A stretch of DNA of 26,931 bases from DAOUAT01 sp964551735 (GCA_964551735.1 CAZKEF010000065.1:1-26931), one strand, 5' to 3'; shown: positions 1-8,790, counted from the stretch's first letter. Notes: generated by a model from the letters alone, not told the origin. Program-made: numbers and translations.

Positions 1-2
1 TG

Positions 3-665
3 CTGAACGTGGCGATCTGGCAGGCAGCCGGCCTGGTGACCTTCAACGGGCCCGCACTGTTGACCGATTTCGCCGAGTATCCCAGGATGTTCCAGTATAC
101 GGAAAAGTACATGTTGCGGGCGCTGTGTGACGCGCAAAGGCTGGGTGTCATCGAGCCGGCGCCCTGGTGGACAGAAGAATTCCTTGACTGGGAGAACCAG
201 GAGGATCTGCAGCGGCCGCGCACACGGCAGAACTCCGAGGGCTGGAGCTGGCTGCGGGGCGGGGTGGCGGAAGGCGTCTTGATCGGCGGCTGCCTGGAAT
301 CATTGGAGCATCTGCGCGGGACCCGGTTCTGGCCGGAGTGGCAGGACGCGATCCTGTTCTTCGAAACATCGGAAGAAGCGCCGCCGCCGGAGCGGGTGGA
401 CAGCCTGCTGATGGATTATGAGAACATGGGCGTCCTGCGCAAGCTGCGTGGCTTGATCGTTGGCCGGCCCATGCGCTACACCGCGGCCGAGAAGCAGCAG
501 CTGCGCGAAGTGATCCTGGAGCGGACGCGTGGGTACACATTTCCCGTTGTGGCGGACATGGATTTCGGGCACACGGCGCCGCAGTTCACGCTGCCGGTGG
601 GCTGCCGTGCCCGGATTGATGCAGAGCGCCAGCGCTTTGAAGTCCTCGACGCCGCGGTCGAGTAG
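3..665 (+). CDS. Peptidase S66 family (LD-carboxypeptidase / MccF-like), 5'-truncated
   Basis: Seen: an open frame enters from the window edge with no upstream stop, so only the C-terminal ~220 residues are present. Numbering from the GTG at 9, the C-terminal S66 domain shows the GGCLESL motif with Glu97, the LRGT..WP..DAILFFETSEE strand/helix, and PVVADMDFGHTAPQFTLPVG with His188. Known: in LdcA and MccF these Glu and His residues join an N-terminal Ser in a Ser-Glu-His triad that cleaves L,D-peptide bonds of murein tetrapeptides or amide bonds of microcin C-like compounds. The Ser lies outside the window. Inference: an active cytosolic peptidase for wall recycling or detoxification; the visible part does not decide between LdcA-like and MccF-like roles. 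It converges on the Rieske gene, ending about 54 bp away. Confidence 0.85.
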   Translation: MNVAIWQAAGLVTFNGPALLTDFAEYPRMFQYTEKYMLRALCDAQRLGVIEPAPWWTEEFLDWENQEDLQRPRTRQNSEGWSWLRGGVAEGVLIGGCLESLEHLRGTRFWPEWQDAILFFETSEEAPPPERVDSLLMDYENMGVLRKLRGLIVGRPMRYTAAEKQQLREVILERTRGYTFPVVADMDFGHTAPQFTLPVGCRARIDAERQRFEVLDAAVE

Positions 666-719
666 GCAGGGCGATCGTGTACGCCGTGCAGCGCCCTTCT
701 CGCGCCCGCAGCGCGCCGG

Positions 720-1067
720 TCACAGCTCGACGTAGACCTGCCCGTCCTCGACCGTCACGGGATAGGTTGCCAGCGCTTTCTCCCCGCGTATGAAGTTGAA
801 CGCCTGGATGCCCGGCGGGAAGTTGGCCCAGCGCACCACTTCACCGGTGCGAATGTCGAACCGCGCCCGGTGCAGCGGGCACTGGATCTGTGCGTCCTCC
901 ACGATCGTGCCGCGTTCCAGGGGCGCGAAGACGTGGGTGCAGCTGTGTTGGGTGGCGTAGAAGCCATCCGCCAGGTGATACAGCACGATGCTCTTATCAC
1001 CTGCCTTGATCAATCGTTTTTCTCCCACCGGGAGATCGCTTGCGGTTCCTGCCAGATAGCGTGTCAT
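720..1067 (-). CDS. Rieske [2Fe-2S] ferredoxin-like protein
   Basis: A 115-residue single-domain Rieske protein. The cluster ligands are visible as C43-T-H45 and C63-P-L-H66, the standard CxH...CxxH arrangement, 17 residues apart. The preceding GFYATQHSCTHVFAPLERG and following FDIRTGEVVRWANFPPG are typical of soluble Rieske ferredoxins of dioxygenase or nitrite-reductase (NirD) type. No signal peptide or membrane anchor is present, so it is cytosolic. I start at the ATG at 1067 because AAGGAGG lies 9 bases upstream; an in-frame start at 1091 would add 8 residues without a good ribosome site. No oxygenase or reductase partner lies next to it, so its electron-transfer partner is unknown. Confidence 0.9.
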   Translation of the reverse strand: MTRYLAGTASDLPVGEKRLIKAGDKSIVLYHLADGFYATQHSCTHVFAPLERGTIVEDAQIQCPLHRARFDIRTGEVVRWANFPPGIQAFNFIRGEKALATYPVTVEDGQVYVEL

Positions 1068-1184
1068 AGTGAGTAGCCTCCTTGAGCTCATAATGGTTGT
1101 TCATCTGCGTTGTTCATACTTCCCCTGTGCGCGTTTCACAGTTCGCGCTTGGCCCCCAGTATAGACGAACAGAAGTCGGATCTA

Positions 1185-1631
1185 TTATGCCGCCGAATTG
1201 AGCTCGAGTTGGCGCAGATCCGTCCCCCACTCCTCCGGGTTGAAACCAGCTTGCAGGTATGCGCGGAATGCTGCGCTGAATGAGCGGGCCAGGGCGGTTG
1301 GTTCTACAGCGATATCCAGGAAGGTGCGCCACTCGGCCGTCTGCTCCTCGTCGTCATCGGAACGCGGGTGGTCTCCGGCCAGGATCAGGCGCGCGTCATG
1401 GGTCGGAGCGGACTGGATCGTCAGCGTCATGGCGGAGTCCTCCTCGTTGATATGCCAGGTCACGGGCAGTTCACCGCGCGCGACCTGGCTCAGCCATCTG
1501 CTGAATGTCGGGAATGGGTCAAAGGCGCTGGATGCGTAGATGGGCACCGTCACCTGATCATAAGCGATGATGATGCGCAGCCAGCCCGCCCGGGGCGGGT
1601 CAAAGTGGACCGTGGGCAGTTTGTTGGTCAC
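1185..1631 (-). CDS. Conserved hypothetical protein coupled to the M50-like protease
   Basis: A soluble protein of 148 residues with no recognised domain, acidic in the middle (a run DDDEE) and without a signal peptide or membrane segment. I choose the GTG at 1631: AGGAG lies about 6 bases upstream inside the end of the preceding gene, whose TAA (1635-1633) is one base before this GTG. This 1-nt spacing implies translational coupling to the membrane metalloprotease. An open extension to 1745 only reads that gene's 3' end in another frame. Inference: an accessory or regulator of the protease; nothing in the sequence proves it. Confidence 0.7.
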   Translation of the reverse strand: MTNKLPTVHFDPPRAGWLRIIIAYDQVTVPIYASSAFDPFPTFSRWLSQVARGELPVTWHINEEDSAMTLTIQSAPTHDARLILAGDHPRSDDDEEQTAEWRTFLDIAVEPTALARSFSAAFRAYLQAGFNPEEWGTDLRQLELNSAA

Positions 1632-1632
1632 G

Positions 1633-3024
1633 TTATGCTCCTGAATCGCATGCTGCAGCGGCGATGCGGTGCGTGATGCGCTGCACCGCAGGCCCTGCGC
1701 CGTCCAGCCGTGCGGCTTCCCGCAGCAACGCCTGCGCCTGCTCAACCCGACCCAGCCGCTGCTGCCCCAACGCGCACCAGGCCAGGTTGGCGGCCTGTGA
1801 GCGGGGCCGGTCGTACTGCGCCCCCGCCGCGACCAGGTGGCGCAGGCCAGCTTCCACCGCCCCAGTTTCTACCAACGTCGCACCGAAGGTGCCTTCGATG
1901 CTGGCCTCCCACGGCACGACCGCGAATGCCGTCTCAGCTAGTTCGCGCGCCCGTTCCAGACCCGGCCCCGCGGCCTGATCGAGCAGCAGTGCGTAGGCCA
2001 GGTTGTTGCGGTTCATGGCTTGGATCATGGCCTGGCTGTCGGGGTCGGGGATCAGCTGCGCCGTCTCCGTCTCCATGTCAGCCGCGGCCAGCACCTCGAA
2101 GACCGCTTGTGCCTCGGCTGCGCGGCCCAGCTCCAACATGGCCACGCCGCGCAGGTTCAGCAGGAGGGGGTGGCGCGGCGCGACGACCAGGCCCGCCCGC
2201 GCGGCGGCTTCCGCCTGGATGAACGCCTCGCGCTGCCAGGCCAGGGCGGCTTGAGCGGTGTAAGCGGCCGCCAACTGCGCGGCCGGGTCCCAGGGCGTGG
2301 TCAGGAGCTGCTTGATTTGCGCCGCGTCGGCCATGACCGGGCCATCCTGGGTTAAGGCCTGGTGGGTGCGCAGGCCGCCGATCAGCAGCGCGACGTTGGC
2401 GATGAGCAGCGCCTCCCGCCAGGCCCAGGCGCGCGTGGGGTCAGCGTGCGGGAAGCCGGGCAGCAGCATGCCGATCAGCAGCAGGTGGAATAGCATACCG
2501 GCGGCGTAGAGGATGACCATGCGCCAGCGCTGTTGGCGCCCGGGCGGATAGCTGGCGAGACAGTCGCCCCCGGCCAGGTAGCGCCGGACGCGCAGCCACA
2601 GCTCGCCCAGGCGCAGCTTGATCAGGTCCGGGCCGGCGCCGATGCGAAATTCGTAGACCCGGGCGCCGGTGAACCAGGCCGCCAGCGCGTGCGCCAGCTC
2701 GTGGCCGATGATCGAGACGTACAGCGCGACCGGGATCAGCGCGAGGTTGCCGAGCAGGAAGGGCGGCCCCAAGCCGAGCCAGACCCGAAACAAAGTGAAC
2801 ACGAGCAGCCCGCCGAGCGCCAGCGCGATGATCACTGTGGCATGGCGCTGCTGGGTTTCCGCGTGCTGGAGGTAACAGCGCGGGCAGAGGACGTCGGCGC
2901 GCCCGGTCTTGCGAAATAGCTTGGTGAGGGGCGAGGCGCAGCCGCAGGCGCTACACGTCTGGGTCAGCGCGTTGAGCTCGGATGGCTTGCTGTCTGTTGG
3001 CATGTGTGTTTTCGCATCGGGCAT
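1633..3024 (-). CDS. M50-like (site-2 protease type) membrane metalloprotease with N-terminal zinc ribbon and TPR-like tail
   Basis: 463 residues. Order seen: a zinc ribbon (C24-x2-C27 and C47-x2-C50), a hydrophobic helix at ~62-80, then a helix carrying H108-E-L-A-H112 (HExxH), further hydrophobic helices at ~168-190 and ~205-220, and LTQDG with D227 placed like the third zinc ligand of the M50 (N/L)xDG motif. From ~240 to the end is Ala/Leu-rich helical sequence in TPR-like repeats. Known: M50 proteases cut substrates within the membrane. Inference: the ribbon and TPRs bind substrate or partner on the cytosolic side. No strong ribosome site precedes either candidate start (3024, or Met8 at 3003), so the start is uncertain. 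The downstream gene begins one base after this stop. Confidence 0.8.
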   Translation of the reverse strand: MPDAKTHMPTDSKPSELNALTQTCSACGCASPLTKLFRKTGRADVLCPRCYLQHAETQQRHATVIIALALGGLLVFTLFRVWLGLGPPFLLGNLALIPVALYVSIIGHELAHALAAWFTGARVYEFRIGAGPDLIKLRLGELWLRVRRYLAGGDCLASYPPGRQQRWRMVILYAAGMLFHLLLIGMLLPGFPHADPTRAWAWREALLIANVALLIGGLRTHQALTQDGPVMADAAQIKQLLTTPWDPAAQLAAAYTAQAALAWQREAFIQAEAAARAGLVVAPRHPLLLNLRGVAMLELGRAAEAQAVFEVLAAADMETETAQLIPDPDSQAMIQAMNRNNLAYALLLDQAAGPGLERARELAETAFAVVPWEASIEGTFGATLVETGAVEAGLRHLVAAGAQYDRPRSQAANLAWCALGQQRLGRVEQAQALLREAARLDGAGPAVQRITHRIAAAACDSGA

Positions 3025-3062
3025 GGCGTCTGGGAGGGTGTTAATGTTGACTCGTCAGGCGC

Positions 3063-3911
3063 CTAACGCCTTGAATCGGCCCGCGTGTTCGAGCTGCTTG
3101 GCGGTAAAGACAATCGGCGGACGCCGGCATCACTTGCCAACAGCTCATACACGCCTTGCGTGGGTGCAATCCAAACGGAGCCCGAGCCTTCGAAGGTTTG
3201 CAGAAGACCCTCGCCAGAGACCGATGTGGCAACCCAGCTTTTGCTGCTTTTTTCAGCGCGGAAGGCGATTCCCTCTGTGCGCATCAAGGCGAAGTTGCCG
3301 TCGACCCACAACTTCTCCTTGTTGAGCTCAATGCGCTGCACTTCGTGAACTGGCACGGGAGAGTACAGCACGGCGATTCCGGCGCCTTTGATGCGAGTCT
3401 GAAATAGGCCCTCGCCGCCGAACACGGCCGCGGAGACTTCCCTTTGGAGCACAGAACTGATGTCGAGGCCAGCCGTGCCGGCGTAGAACAGGGATTTGTC
3501 TACAATCAGGGCTACGTCTTGCGGCGTAATCTCATGTAGTATGAAGTGGCCGAATGTCGGTTCGAGGTAGATCTCGCCGGCCCCATGGATTTCGTTGACA
3601 AAGAAGGTCTCGCCCGAAAGCATCTTGCGCGACAGCCCTTTGAGGATGCCGCCACCTGTACCGGCCTTCATCTCGAGTCTGCCCTTCATGTAGTAGAGCG
3701 CGCCAGGTTCAACACGTACGTGTGAATCCTTCAGCGTAATGCGCACGCACTTCAGGCGCATGCCGCTCTGCGCGGCGTAGAACAGGTTCTCCGCGGTCCT
3801 GAGATCTGCCGATCCAGCCAGCTGCGGGAATTGAAGGATCTCGACCTTGGTTCCGTCTTGTGTAGTCCTGGTTTCGATGACCTCGAATGTGCTTGTGGTT
3901 TCGGCAGGCAT
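3063..3911 (-). CDS. AIM24 family protein
   Basis: 282 residues matching the AIM24/TIGR00266 beta-strand repeat family: FFVNEIHGAGEIYLEPTFGHF, SLFYAGTAGLDISSVLQRE, GEGLFQTRIKGAGIAVLYSPVPV and VSGEGLLQTFEGSGSVWIAPTQ are the alternating glycine-turn segments that build the trimeric beta-prism fold. The ATG at 3911 has AGGAG 9 bases upstream; a longer frame to 4001 overlaps the preceding gene and lacks such a site. No signal peptide. Known: bacterial members are widespread and poorly understood, named after a yeast mitochondrial protein. Its place after secreted wall-type hydrolases suggests an envelope link, but this is only inference. The C-terminal ~15 residues (Ser/Arg-rich) are probably disordered. 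Confidence 0.88.
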   Translation of the reverse strand: MPAETTSTFEVIETRTTQDGTKVEILQFPQLAGSADLRTAENLFYAAQSGMRLKCVRITLKDSHVRVEPGALYYMKGRLEMKAGTGGGILKGLSRKMLSGETFFVNEIHGAGEIYLEPTFGHFILHEITPQDVALIVDKSLFYAGTAGLDISSVLQREVSAAVFGGEGLFQTRIKGAGIAVLYSPVPVHEVQRIELNKEKLWVDGNFALMRTEGIAFRAEKSSKSWVATSVSGEGLLQTFEGSGSVWIAPTQGVYELLASDAGVRRLSLPPSSSNTRADSRR

Positions 3912-3991
3912 GGTGATGATCTCCTTCAAGGTAGTTTGTGGGCGGTCTTCTTGGCGGTGGTGGGTGAATTCGGCTTTTTGCCGGCCCCCGG

Positions 3992-4603
3992 TCAACCGCA
4001 CTGGCTCAGAAAGACACTCCTGATGGCTGCGACGAACTCATGGAATCGCACGGTTGGGTGCTCCCGTTGCCGTCGTGTGAGCCCTTCGAACAGCGTGAGC
4101 CGGAGACCATTGCTGATTTCCAACTGGCAACCGCGGCTAGATCGGCCCCGGTTGCAGATGTTGGCAGCGAGGCGGCCGGGATGATCGGCGGTGTTGTCCA
4201 ACTCAGCTGGGAAGCCTACCGCCGATAGCGCGTCCGTCAGTCTCTCTGCCAATTGGGTGTCGCGGCCTCCGATATGCACCACCTCTCGGCGCTTATCGGA
4301 ACCATGCAGCGCGAGAACGGTCGTGCTCGCTGCCACGATGGCCAGGCACTGCGGCTCATCGAAGCGGGTGCTGGTGATGTGCAGCGCCTGGTTGCCGTTG
4401 ACTTTGAGGCCCTCGAAGCAGTATAAGCTGAACTCCTGGCCGGCGATCGCGGTCGCCAGCTCGGACGTGCCCGGCTCGATGCCGCCGCCGTGCGGCGCGA
4501 TTATGGCGATCGGCGCGGAACTCGGGCAGGCGGTGATGTGGTAGCTGCTGCTTGGCTCAGCGGCCGCGAGTTCGGCGAAGTTGCGATAGGTGTCGGTCGG
4601 CAG
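3992..4603 (-). CDS. Poly-gamma-glutamate hydrolase (PghP) family protein with non-AUG start
   Basis: Reading the minus strand from 4636 gives one uninterrupted frame with all hallmarks of the phage-type zinc poly-gamma-glutamate hydrolase family: YRNFAELAAAE at the N-terminus, IIAPHGGGIEPGTSELA (His and Glu zinc ligands), YCFEGLKVNGNQALHITSTRFDEP, a LHGS...VHIGGRD segment, then ANICNRG and GCQLEIS. The only in-frame GTG (4336) would delete the zinc site. I propose the CTG at 4603: TAGAGAGAGG lies 7 bases upstream and the product (203 aa) then begins just where family members do. The frame is also the same as that of the upstream CHAP gene, whose TAA (4639-4637) is 11 codons before this CTG. 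No signal peptide is visible. Known: the family cleaves gamma-glutamyl polymers. Confidence 0.8.
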   Translation of the reverse strand: MPTDTYRNFAELAAAEPSSSYHITACPSSAPIAIIAPHGGGIEPGTSELATAIAGQEFSLYCFEGLKVNGNQALHITSTRFDEPQCLAIVAASTTVLALHGSDKRREVVHIGGRDTQLAERLTDALSAVGFPAELDNTADHPGRLAANICNRGRSSRGCQLEISNGLRLTLFEGLTRRQREHPTVRFHEFVAAIRSVFLSQCG

Positions 4604-4636
4604 TTTGTAGCCTCTCTCTACTCTGGTCTTCAGTGC

Positions 4637-6454
4637 TTACCGGCCCGGCGTGAGCGTGAAGTCGAACTCGCCCACGCGATAGATCGTGCTCGATTCACCG
4701 CAGGCATTGATGGCTCTGACCACATAGACGTAGTTCACAGCTGGATCTCCGCCTCCGTCTGAGTCAGCCCACGTGGTGCTGCTCGTTGTGTCGTGGGGCG
4801 CGCCGAGCAGGAAGTACGGCTCAGCGCCACGATAGATGTTGTATGAACTGACGCCCGCCACGGCATCCCACGCCAGCGTCACGGTTGAGCCGTCAATGTC
4901 GATGTCCGGGGCCGCGGCGAGCTCCGCCAGCGGACAGGCCGGCCCGTCCCAGTAGCCCGAGTGAAGCCGATAACTGGCGCTGATGAGGGCGTCGGTGCCC
5001 GTCGTCTGTCCGCTGGTACCCTGGAGCCGGTAGCTGGTCGAGATCTTCGGCCCACCGCCGCTGCCGAAGACACTCTTGGGGATCGCGTAGCTGGCCGAGA
5101 TAGGCGGCTCGCGCAGTGGGTCCATAGGTGCGGGAGCAATCGTGGGCACCAGCTTCTCGACCGGGGGCGGCGCTAGGAGCGCCTCGGGCAGGCGGGCGGG
5201 TGCGGCGGGCGCGATGCCGGTGGGAAGGGTGACTGGAGCGACGAGGTCACTTGGTGGCGCAGCGACAGTGATGGGCTGAGACGCGACTGACTGCCAGTCG
5301 AACGGCAGACGCTCTGAGGTCGCAGCCGGTGAGGACACGGAGCACGTTGCGGTGGTTGAAAAGCCGTTTGTCTTGCTCGCGGCTAGTACGCTGCAGCAGT
5401 GGCAGCCACCCGGAGCATAGATGAACTCCCCACCCGTCCTCCAGTTATCTGTGCAAACATGGCAGCAGTTGTTATCGCATCCAGCAGGCCACCACATTTC
5501 GGAGATTCTATACTGCCCCGTGCTGGTGTTGACCTCCTCTACGTAGGCCACGTGATCGCCCGAGGTGTATGCGACGACTGCGCCAACCCTGGGCGTAAAG
5601 CCGGTTGCAAAGCCAGCCTCGCGTGCTTTTTGCGGCCAGACGGCTGGCTCACCCCACCACACGTTAGGTAGCCATGTTGCCCGGTAATGAGCCCACCAAA
5701 CGCAGTTACCACAGCACGGAGAGACATCAGGGCAACACCCATAGGGATTGCCGGGGTCACTGTACCCACAGCATGCATCGCTTAAAGGGCGTGATTCGTA
5801 TAGGAAGTCCAATTTTAGCTCAGGAATCACGGGTCCCTCGTCTAGGAATCTCAGCCCGAGTTGGGGGATGATATCCGATTGGGCTGATGGTTCCTTTGTG
5901 CGGAATCTAGAGAGCATGTGATAGCTGATTTGCCTGGCGAGTCCGTGGTCAGCAGCAAAGTACGTCAAACGGAATACTAGTCCTCCGGTGGTACGCCATG
6001 CTGCTAGAATGGTCGATGGTTTGTATCGTGTTTCAGGCTCGGTGAGTGCCATGGCAGGAACACCAGCTATGATTGCGTTCGGGGCTTCGGGAACCATTGT
6101 GCCGGGACTTAGTAGCGGTAGCTGGTGTTCAGTGAACCACTGCTTGAGTGAGCGGTCAGATGTGTCTTCCCAGAGGTCCACGTAGATTCGGGCGTGGCTT
6201 AAGCCTGAAAAGACAATCCGTCTGCGGATTACCTCCCCTGATCGTCCGGGATTCTCTAGTTGGATTTCCCAGTTCCAGCTTTTGGGATAAGGTAGTGAGA
6301 AACTGAAGTCGAGATCTTCATATATTAACCACCGCTGATTGGACTCGAAGGAGCCACCGGCTGCATTCACGATTGGCAACGATGGCACTCCAGAGGCAAG
6401 CACCGCGGTCAGCGATAGGCACAGGAGATGTATGGCCAACCATTTCGCCCTCAT
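4637..6454 (-). CDS. Secreted CHAP-domain amidase with fibronectin-like C-terminus
   Basis: 605 residues. A signal peptide (MRAKW then a Leu/Ala-rich core, cut near residue 30) is followed by a ~160-residue domain resembling PsbP/DUF1795-type folds (FSFSLPYPKSW). The CHAP domain spans ~225-350, with Cys251 in GNCVWWAHYRA, His301 in GDHVAYVEEV and Glu319 in ISEMWW as the likely catalytic set. It is unusually Cys-rich (CC pairs at 228, 240, 247, 330, 353), suggesting disulfides or metal binding. Then come a Pro/Ala linker, a repeated xISxSYRL...GYW secreted-protein module (~455-510), and a fibronectin type III-like domain to the end. Known: CHAP enzymes cut murein amide or peptide bonds. ATG at 6454 has GGAG 8 bases upstream. 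Inference: a cell-wall or biofilm hydrolase. Confidence 0.85.
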   Translation of the reverse strand: MRAKWLAIHLLCLSLTAVLASGVPSLPIVNAAGGSFESNQRWLIYEDLDFSFSLPYPKSWNWEIQLENPGRSGEVIRRRIVFSGLSHARIYVDLWEDTSDRSLKQWFTEHQLPLLSPGTMVPEAPNAIIAGVPAMALTEPETRYKPSTILAAWRTTGGLVFRLTYFAADHGLARQISYHMLSRFRTKEPSAQSDIIPQLGLRFLDEGPVIPELKLDFLYESRPLSDACCGYSDPGNPYGCCPDVSPCCGNCVWWAHYRATWLPNVWWGEPAVWPQKAREAGFATGFTPRVGAVVAYTSGDHVAYVEEVNTSTGQYRISEMWWPAGCDNNCCHVCTDNWRTGGEFIYAPGGCHCCSVLAASKTNGFSTTATCSVSSPAATSERLPFDWQSVASQPITVAAPPSDLVAPVTLPTGIAPAAPARLPEALLAPPPVEKLVPTIAPAPMDPLREPPISASYAIPKSVFGSGGGPKISTSYRLQGTSGQTTGTDALISASYRLHSGYWDGPACPLAELAAAPDIDIDGSTVTLAWDAVAGVSSYNIYRGAEPYFLLGAPHDTTSSTTWADSDGGGDPAVNYVYVVRAINACGESSTIYRVGEFDFTLTPGR

Positions 6455-6497
6455 GGTTCACACTCCATAAGTCACTTTGTTCAGAGGATTTCGTTTC

Positions 6498-6520
6498 AAA
6501 CTTGCCCAAAAGGCAAGCTT
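6498..6520 (-). terminator. Weak hairpin terminator after the tail-fibre-like gene
   Basis: CTTGCC (6501-6506) pairs with GGCAAG (6512-6517) around a 5-base loop. On the minus strand it is followed by TTTGAAA rather than a full U-tract. It sits a few bases past the stop of the 6524-7831 gene and before the CHAP gene. Confidence 0.45.
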
Positions 6521-6523
6521 CAA

Positions 6524-7831
6524 CTAAAACTTCCGAATCATCGCCTTGATGACCCCGCGCTCCTCATCGAAATCCTCCAGCGCCTGGGCGATCACGCTGC
6601 CCGAGACTGGATCGTTGTTCACCATAGCGTAGCCGGGCACGCTCGACGCGACCAGGATGTCCCCGCGTCTGACCGGGCCGAGCACCTTGACCGCCTCCGC
6701 GCCGATCACGATCGGCCGCCCGGCGGAGTCTGCCACGGCCTGCACCAACCGATCATTTGGTTTGGCGCATTTTTCCAGTTGGTCAATGCCCCAGCACAAC
6801 AGGTCACCTTCTTCGAATCGGTCGCTACCGCCAGCTTCGCGCTCTTTGGGGGTTTGCAGGTTGTTTTCCGTCAGTGCACCGCAGCCGACAGCGCCATTAG
6901 GGTATAGTGTCAGCGGCGTTATGTAGCCAGAAACGAAATCTGTGCCATTTTGGCTCACATCGAACCGAAGCTCTTTATCATCCAACGGCATCCGCCACAA
7001 ACTGCCAGCACCACTCTGATCGTTTTCCCTAAATGCAAGGGGTACAGCGTAATCATCAATCGTAACCCGTGCATGAGCGGTGTCTGTCGTTCCGATGCCG
7101 ACGTTGCCCCCTTGCGCTACCTTGAGCCTCGGTGCGCATATGGCGCCATCCGCTTGATTGCCCGCGCAATCCTGACCGGTGCTATCCGTTCTGTATTCAT
7201 AGATCTGCAGCGAATTCATCCCATACTCTTCATTCATGTGCCAGAAGTTCCATTTATGAACTCGATTCCCTTCATCCGTGCGCTTCAACGAAATGGAGTA
7301 GATGCTGTTGTCAGGAGCGATCGCCTGCAGGCTACCATTCACATACAGCCAGCCACGCGTTGTTGCCCCGGCAGCAAGCGTCCCTGCCTCCACCGCATAG
7401 GGCACTGTAGTTAGCCGCTCGCGCGGCGTGAGTTGCTCTCCGTTGACCTTGATATCCAGCCACAGATCGCCGGTCAGATTGGCTGGGACAATAGCTGTCA
7501 CGCTGCCCAACAGCACGTTGAACAGCCCATCCGTCACTGTCACACTCTGCGTCTCCGGCCCCCACTTCACGGCGCCTCCGCTGGCTGCATCGTACAGGTG
7601 GAACTCCATGGTTACTGCCGTACTTACCGGGATGCCGTCCGGATCCGTCAGCGTGCCCTGGTAACTGATTAGCGTGCTCGAAGGCGCCAGGATACCGCTC
7701 GATTCCACAACGGTCGGTTCTTCTTGCTGCGCCGCAGGGCGCGCTGCCGCGCCCTGGCTTGCCAATACCAGAAGTAGCGCTAGCACGAGCGCCCCGAGCC
7801 TGACCATCTTGCGTTTCGTTAAGCTTTTCAT
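6524..7831 (-). CDS. Secreted tail-fibre-like / surface protein
   Basis: 435 residues with a clear signal peptide (MKSLTKRKMVRLG then a Leu/Ala core, cleavage near ASQGAAARPA). Residues ~52-150 carry the ISYQGTLTDPDGIPVS...FHLYDA...W.ETQSVTVTDGLFNVLLGS...LTPRERLTTVPYA module typical of many secreted bacterial surface proteins. The middle has a NVGIGTT motif seen in fibre or chaperone-bearing surface proteins. The last ~100 residues (DRLVQAVADSAGRPIVIGAEAVKVLGPVRRGD...) resemble the C-terminal cap of phage-type fibre proteins. ATG at 7831 has AAGGAG 8 bases upstream. No enzyme motif is seen. Inference: an extracellular adhesin or fibre, perhaps exported together with the CHAP protein downstream. 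Confidence 0.75.
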   Translation of the reverse strand: MKSLTKRKMVRLGALVLALLLVLASQGAAARPAAQQEEPTVVESSGILAPSSTLISYQGTLTDPDGIPVSTAVTMEFHLYDAASGGAVKWGPETQSVTVTDGLFNVLLGSVTAIVPANLTGDLWLDIKVNGEQLTPRERLTTVPYAVEAGTLAAGATTRGWLYVNGSLQAIAPDNSIYSISLKRTDEGNRVHKWNFWHMNEEYGMNSLQIYEYRTDSTGQDCAGNQADGAICAPRLKVAQGGNVGIGTTDTAHARVTIDDYAVPLAFRENDQSGAGSLWRMPLDDKELRFDVSQNGTDFVSGYITPLTLYPNGAVGCGALTENNLQTPKEREAGGSDRFEEGDLLCWGIDQLEKCAKPNDRLVQAVADSAGRPIVIGAEAVKVLGPVRRGDILVASSVPGYAMVNNDPVSGSVIAQALEDFDEERGVIKAMIRKF

Positions 7832-7934
7832 TGTGGTTTCTCCTTCGTATCGGAAGTTAACGACCAGCTAGCTGCTAGTTGGATGATTATCTTCTGAACT
7901 CTGTAGAGCTGAGCATCTCGCAGCACTTGAATTG

Positions 7935-8156
7935 TCATGCCTCAACCCGCCTGAACACCCCCATCTCCACCAACCGTCCCAAATGCGCCGCCACCCGCGC
8001 CGGCGCCGGCCCACCGCTGATCAGCACCCCCAGCTCCATGTTCAGCGTCAGCGCGTACTCCGTCAGGTTCGCGCTCGAGCTGTGCAGCGTGGGGCCCGAT
8101 TTTGAGGGCGCGTTGATCTCAGTCTTGCCAGTGCAGAAATCGGCTCGGTCTGCCAT
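7935..8156 (-). pseudogene. 3' fragment of a PLD-family (DrmC-like) nuclease
   Basis: The last ~50 codons read SSANLTEYALTLNMELGVLISGGPAPARVAAHLGRLVEMGV. This is the Ser-Asn half of a phospholipase D HKD motif followed by a tail I recognise from DISARM DrmC-type proteins. The HxK half and the whole first PLD domain are missing; the upstream codons (to 8156) are unrelated sequence shared out of frame with the helicase fragment's end. It cannot be active. Inference: a relic of a defence locus removed by deletion. Confidence 0.7.
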
Positions 8157-8790
8157 ACCCTGTAATCGTCAACGTGTCGCGTGCCCGGGACGCAGCTACA
8201 TGGAACAAACAGCGCTCCTGCACTTCCGTCTCGGCGCGGTCGGCTTCATCGGCATCCTGGTGAGTGCGCTCCAACGGTACGAGGCCATCACACACGCCCG
8301 CGACGATGACGTGCTGAAACTCCAGCCCTTTGACCCGGTGCATGGTCGCCAGCCGGACGCCAGGGCCGGCATCCTCGGGCGTGTCGGCCTGCAGGTACAG
8401 GGCCGGAATGCCGGCGCGCGCCAGTGCAGGCGAATAGTCTTCCTCGATCTGCTTCCTCGTGCGCGCTACCAGGCAGATCGTTTCCGGAGGTATGTCGGTC
8501 AATAGGTCGCGGATCGTCCCCGTGATTGCATCCAGCTCCTCGCCGAAGAACTGGCAATGCTTCACCGTGGGGGTCGGGCCGTGCAGCAGCGAGACGTAGT
8601 CAACCGTGGAATCCACGCCGCCATCCAGATCATCAACCGACTGGCCGGTGAGCAGGCCGACGGCCCAATCCCGGATTTCTTCCGTTGTTCGGTAGTTGAT
8701 GCGCAGCTTGCTCGAGCGTCCGCGCACGTGGATGCCGCACTGGCTCAACACAACCGGCCGACGTGCTTCCCAAACAGCTGATCTGCATCT
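8119..8790 (-). pseudogene. 3' fragment of a UvrD/Rep-type superfamily 1 helicase
   Basis: From the TTG at 8751 the frame encodes the C-terminal helicase half: LRINYRTTEEIRDWA (motif IV), VRLATMHRVKGLEFQHVIVAG (motif V) and LFHVAASRARDTLTITGYGRPSRF (motif VI). The N-terminal half with Walker A and B motifs is absent. Immediately upstream, 8760-8789 reads DADQLFGKHV in another frame, resembling the DAxQxIYGxxVVLSQCGI segment that should precede it, so there is also a frameshift near 8750-8760. The end is nearly intact and overlaps the PLD fragment. Inference: a dead gene. Confidence 0.8.

Noticed and set aside
7864..7882. Imperfect hairpin CCAGCTAGC/GCTAGTTGG upstream of the tail-fibre-like gene
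   Set aside because: Short, contains a wobble pair and has no supporting context; not enough for an operator call.
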